From: Alphaproteobacteria bacterium
Lineage (GTDB): Bacteria; Pseudomonadota; Alphaproteobacteria; Micavibrionales; Micavibrionaceae
Direction: 5' to 3'
Length of the DNA: 8,777 bases
NCBI GenBank assembly: GCA_023301785.1
Contig: JALZUF010000220.1
Location: forward strand, 1-8,777
Shown: one piece after another, positions 6,381-8,777 of the stretch
Numbering within the stretch: the first letter of the stretch is position 1
Layout: every line of letters begins with the position of its first letter
Notes under the pieces: model-generated
Database searches by the model: none
What the model saw: the letters and a program-made list of their open reading frames with translations, nothing else
What the model was told of the DNA's origin: nothing
Position numbers and translations under genes: made by a program

Positions 6381-7406
6381 ATGAGCGTTTCTCAACAAGA
6401 CATATTAAAAGCATTAGAGCCGATTGTGCCGCCTGAGCGGATAAAAGGATTGCATATCCAAGATAATGGCAATGTAATCTTTTCTATCCTGATTGATCCC
6501 TCGCAAGGCGCGGCTTTAGAAGATTTGCGCCAAGCGGCGGAGCGTGCTGTTATGGATATTGATGGTGTCAAAGCAGTGACGGCTATCCTGACCGCAGAAA
6601 AGCCAGCCCAAGCGGCGGCGCAACCTGATCCACATGGTAATGCCAAGAACCCTAAATTGGATCTGCCTATTAAAAAGATTATTGCCGTTGCCAGCGGCAA
6701 AGGCGGTGTTGGTAAATCCACTGTTGCTATTAATTTGGCTGCCGCGATCGCGAAGCAGGGTAAAACGGTTGGTTTGTTAGATGCCGATATTTACGGTCCA
6801 AGCGTGCCCAAATTGGCTGGATTACAAAATGAGAAGCCTGAAATGAATGCGGAGAAACAGCTTATTCCGCATCAGACGCATGGTATTAAAGTTATGTCGA
6901 TTGGCTTTATGGTTGATCAAGACACGCCAATGATTTGGCGCGGACCAATGGTGCAATCGGCTATTTACCAGATGTTGCGTGATGTTGAGTGGACGAAAGT
7001 TGGTGATGAGGATTTGGATGTCTTGGTCATCGATATGCCGCCAGGAACAGGCGATGCTCAACTGACTATCGCGCAGAAGATTGATGTTGATGGCGCGATC
7101 ATTGTATCAACACCGCAAGATTTGGCGTTGATTGATGCCGTTAAAGCGATTGAGATGTTTAACAAAACCAATGTAAAAATCTTAGGTTTGATTGAAAATA
7201 TGAGCACACATATTTGTACGAATTGCGGACATGAAGATCCTATATTTGGAAACGGCACGATCGAAAACGAAGCCAAAAAACGTAACGTTTCGTATTTAGG
7301 TGCTATCCCGCTTGATCGTTCGATTAGAGAGTTTAGTGACGCTGGCCAGCTAAGCGATATTGGTATCTATAACGATATTGTTTTACGGTTGCTTAAGACG
7401 CTCTAA
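6381..7406 (+). CDS. mrp: Iron-sulfur cluster carrier protein, Mrp/ApbC-type P-loop ATPase
   Basis: MinD/ParA-like ATPase of the Mrp/NBP35 family that carries or inserts Fe-S clusters into target apoproteins in the cytoplasm; also annotated apbC. 341 residues. The N-terminal MIP18-like domain covers about 5-72 (QDILKALEPIVPPERI through DGVKAVTAIL). An Ala/Pro-rich linker (74-92) leads to the ATPase with deviant Walker A SGKGGVGKST (105-114), DADIYGPSVP (134-143), Walker B VIDMPPGTGD (216-225), and the CxxC pair Cys279 and Cys282, which holds the bridging cluster in this family. Ribosome site is poor: GGAAGA lies too far upstream. It is the only plus-strand gene, divergent from hflK, and its last 24 bases overlap the 3' end of folA on the other strand. 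No terminator is visible at this convergence. Confidence 0.97.
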   Translation: MSVSQQDILKALEPIVPPERIKGLHIQDNGNVIFSILIDPSQGAALEDLRQAAERAVMDIDGVKAVTAILTAEKPAQAAAQPDPHGNAKNPKLDLPIKKIIAVASGKGGVGKSTVAINLAAAIAKQGKTVGLLDADIYGPSVPKLAGLQNEKPEMNAEKQLIPHQTHGIKVMSIGFMVDQDTPMIWRGPMVQSAIYQMLRDVEWTKVGDEDLDVLVIDMPPGTGDAQLTIAQKIDVDGAIIVSTPQDLALIDAVKAIEMFNKTNVKILGLIENMSTHICTNCGHEDPIFGNGTIENEAKKRNVSYLGAIPLDRSIREFSDAGQLSDIGIYNDIVLRLLKTL

Positions 7407-7886
7407 CGTCACAAAACTAAAGCCATCATGGCGGTCTATATCTTGCTCAATCCAGTGTGGCCCAAATTCAGGAAAGAAGGCATCGCCTTCGGGTTCTTGA
7501 TGCACGCGGGTTAGATAAATACGATCCGCAGTTGGCAGGGCAAGCTTGTAGATTTGCGAGCCACCAATGACCATGATCTCATTATCGTTCTCTTCTGTTG
7601 CAAACGCTTTGGCAAGTTCAATAGCTTCTTCCAAACTGGTCGCGCTCATCGCGCCTTCATGGCTGTACCCTGAACGGCTGATGACGATTGAGGTGCGTTT
7701 AGGGAGCGGTTTGCCGAGTTGCTCCAATATGCTCTCATAAGTTTTGCGTCCCATGATGCACGGCTTGTTCAGCGTGATTTCTTTGAAGTGCTTAAAATCT
7801 TCCGAGATATGCCACGGCATTTTATTGTCTTTACCAATAACATTATTATCCGCCACAGCGACGATGAGGGAGAGTTTATGTGTCAT
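7383..7886 (-). CDS. folA: Dihydrofolate reductase
   Basis: NADPH-dependent reduction of dihydrofolate to tetrahydrofolate, regenerating the cofactor oxidised by ThyA. 167 residues, close to the usual 159-170. Visible motifs: SLIVAVADNNVIG (6-18), MPWHISEDFKHF (23-34) with the likely catalytic acid Asp30 (E. coli Asp27 equivalent), IMGRKTYESI (44-53) for NADPH contact, LPKR (61-64) with the conserved Arg, VIGGSQIY (106-113), and DAFFPEF near the C-terminus. It starts 3 nt after the thyA stop with no separate Shine-Dalgarno sequence, so it is coupled to thyA in an operon. The 3' end overlaps mrp tail to tail. No sign of an acquired trimethoprim-resistance type; it looks like the chromosomal housekeeping enzyme. 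Confidence 0.97.
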   Translation of the reverse strand: MTHKLSLIVAVADNNVIGKDNKMPWHISEDFKHFKEITLNKPCIMGRKTYESILEQLGKPLPKRTSIVISRSGYSHEGAMSATSLEEAIELAKAFATEENDNEIMVIGGSQIYKLALPTADRIYLTRVHQEPEGDAFFPEFGPHWIEQDIDRHDGFSFVTLERLKQP

Positions 7887-7889
7887 ATA

Positions 7890-8684
7890 TTAAACCGCAA
7901 TTGGGGCTTTGATGTTGGGGTCGGCTTCGTAGCCTACCAGTTCGAAGTCTTCGAATTTGAAGTCGAAGATGGATTTGATGTCGGGGTTGATTTTCATTGT
8001 AGGCAAAGCTTTTGGTGTACGGCTAAGCTGTTCATTGGCTTGATCAATGTGGTTGCTGTAGAGGTGCGCATCGCCCAAAGTGTGGACGAAATCACCCAGC
8101 TCAAGATCGCAGACTTGCGCCATCATCATGGTGAGCAGGGCATACGAAGCAATGTTAAACGGCACGCCAAGGAAGATATCGGCAGAGCGTTGGTAAAGCT
8201 GACAGGAGAGTTTGCCATCGGCGACATAGAATTGAAACAACGTATGGCAAGGCGGCAAAGCCATTTTATTAACCTCGGACACGTTCCACGCCGACACAAT
8301 ATGACGGCGAGAGTCAGGATTATTTTTAATATCATCGACAAGCTTTGTAATTTGGTCGATGGTTGAGCCATCTGGCGCAGGCCAGCTGCGCCATTGGTGG
8401 CCATAAACAGGGCCAAGTTCGCCATTTTCGTCTGCCCATTCGTTCCAAATGCGCACGCCATTATCGGTGAGGTATTTGATGTTGGTATCACCATCTAAGA
8501 ACCAAAGGAGTTCATGAATGATAGATTTTAGATGAAGCTTTTTTGTTGTTGTGACAGGAAAGCCTTTTGAGAGATCAAAGCGCATTTGGTGGCCAAAGAC
8601 ACTGCGTGTGCCTGTTCCTGTGCGGTCGCCTTTGATGGCACCATTGTCCAGAACATGCTGCATTAGATCTAAATATTGCTTCAT
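7890..8684 (-). CDS. thyA: Thymidylate synthase
   Basis: Methylates dUMP to dTMP with methylene-tetrahydrofolate, releasing dihydrofolate that the adjacent folA product recycles. 264 residues, identical in length to E. coli ThyA. Seen: GDRTGTGTRSVFG (19-31) with the phosphate-binding Arg21, HELLWFLDGDTN (57-68), W80 and W83 with the NEWAD segment, GPVYGHQWR (91-99), SRRHIVSAWNV (125-135), catalytic Cys146 in LPPCHTLFQFYV, QRSADIFLGVPFNIASYALL (165-184), GDAHLYSNH (204-212), and the usual short C-terminal end in PIAV. A strong ribosome site GAGGAG at 8696-8691 sits 6 nt before ATG 8684. It is the first gene of the thyA-folA pair; its promoter should lie in the 93 nt to its right or beyond the window. 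Confidence 0.98.
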   Translation of the reverse strand: MKQYLDLMQHVLDNGAIKGDRTGTGTRSVFGHQMRFDLSKGFPVTTTKKLHLKSIIHELLWFLDGDTNIKYLTDNGVRIWNEWADENGELGPVYGHQWRSWPAPDGSTIDQITKLVDDIKNNPDSRRHIVSAWNVSEVNKMALPPCHTLFQFYVADGKLSCQLYQRSADIFLGVPFNIASYALLTMMMAQVCDLELGDFVHTLGDAHLYSNHIDQANEQLSRTPKALPTMKINPDIKSIFDFKFEDFELVGYEADPNIKAPIAV

Positions 8685-8777
8685 CGTATACTCCTCATTT
8701 TGTATTCCAACATCTTAAGCGATTCTCTTTTTCGATATAAGGGGAATTTTAGGGTTATTAACCTATTGATATATATA
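8685..8777 (-). promoter_or_regulatory. Region upstream of thyA with ribosome site and short palindrome
   Basis: AT-rich 93-nt stretch up to the window edge. It holds the GAGGAG ribosome site of thyA (8696-8691) and an 11-bp palindrome GGTTATTAACC at 8753-8763. TTATATCG on the minus strand (near 8740-8733) could serve as a -10, but no convincing -35 accompanies it. No ORF is visible. Promoter assignment is tentative. Confidence 0.35.

Noticed and set aside
7719..8366. 215-codon plus-strand ORF across thyA and folA
   Set aside because: It is antisense to two fully conserved genes, has no recognisable family features and no ribosome site; it is a shadow of their codon usage.
1..8777. Defence system, mobile element, CRISPR or prophage
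   Set aside because: All full-length genes are recognised housekeeping genes with consistent composition; no transposase, integrase, attachment-type repeat, or spaced repeat array was seen.

Overview
The window reads as a chromosomal segment of an alphaproteobacterium with moderate-to-low GC (mid-40s percent by eye). The gene set and order (thyA-folA, hflK-hflC-degP, miaA-ilvB) are of the kind known from alphaproteobacterial genomes, and the proteins look alphaproteobacterial. A branched-chain amino acid biosynthesis gene argues for a self-sufficient lifestyle rather than a reduced obligate intracellular one. I cannot place the order or genus.

From left to right: a partial acetolactate synthase large subunit gene (ilvB, minus strand, running off the left edge); a 1401-1570 leader region; miaA (tRNA dimethylallyltransferase); degP (periplasmic Do-type protease); hflC and hflK (membrane SPFH complex that regulates FtsH); a divergent intergenic region; mrp/apbC (plus strand, Fe-S carrier ATPase); and the minus-strand pair folA and thyA (dihydrofolate reductase and thymidylate synthase). 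Every gene is on the minus strand except mrp. mrp ends tail to tail with folA, and their coding regions overlap by 24 bases.

The genes form functional modules. hflK-hflC-degP is a membrane and periplasm protein quality-control set. thyA-folA is the dTMP cycle: ThyA produces dihydrofolate and FolA reduces it. miaA modifies tRNAs that read U-starting codons, and ilvB starts Val/Leu/Ile synthesis.

The most interesting element is between miaA and ilvB. A short ORF, starting inside the miaA 3' end, encodes a peptide whose last 15 residues are LVLVVNVLLMGALAV (10 of 15 are Leu or Val). It is followed by three mutually exclusive hairpins: 1:2, a 2:3 antiterminator, and a 3:4 terminator with a T-tract. 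This is the full architecture of a ribosome-mediated transcription attenuator for ilvB. Other second-look items are a charged insertion of about 55 residues in HflC, a cluster of AATATGG half-sites upstream of degP, and mrp lying between folA and hflK. I see no mobile element, CRISPR array, tRNA, rRNA or phage signal, and no gene-free stretch longer than about 120 bases apart from the attenuator region.
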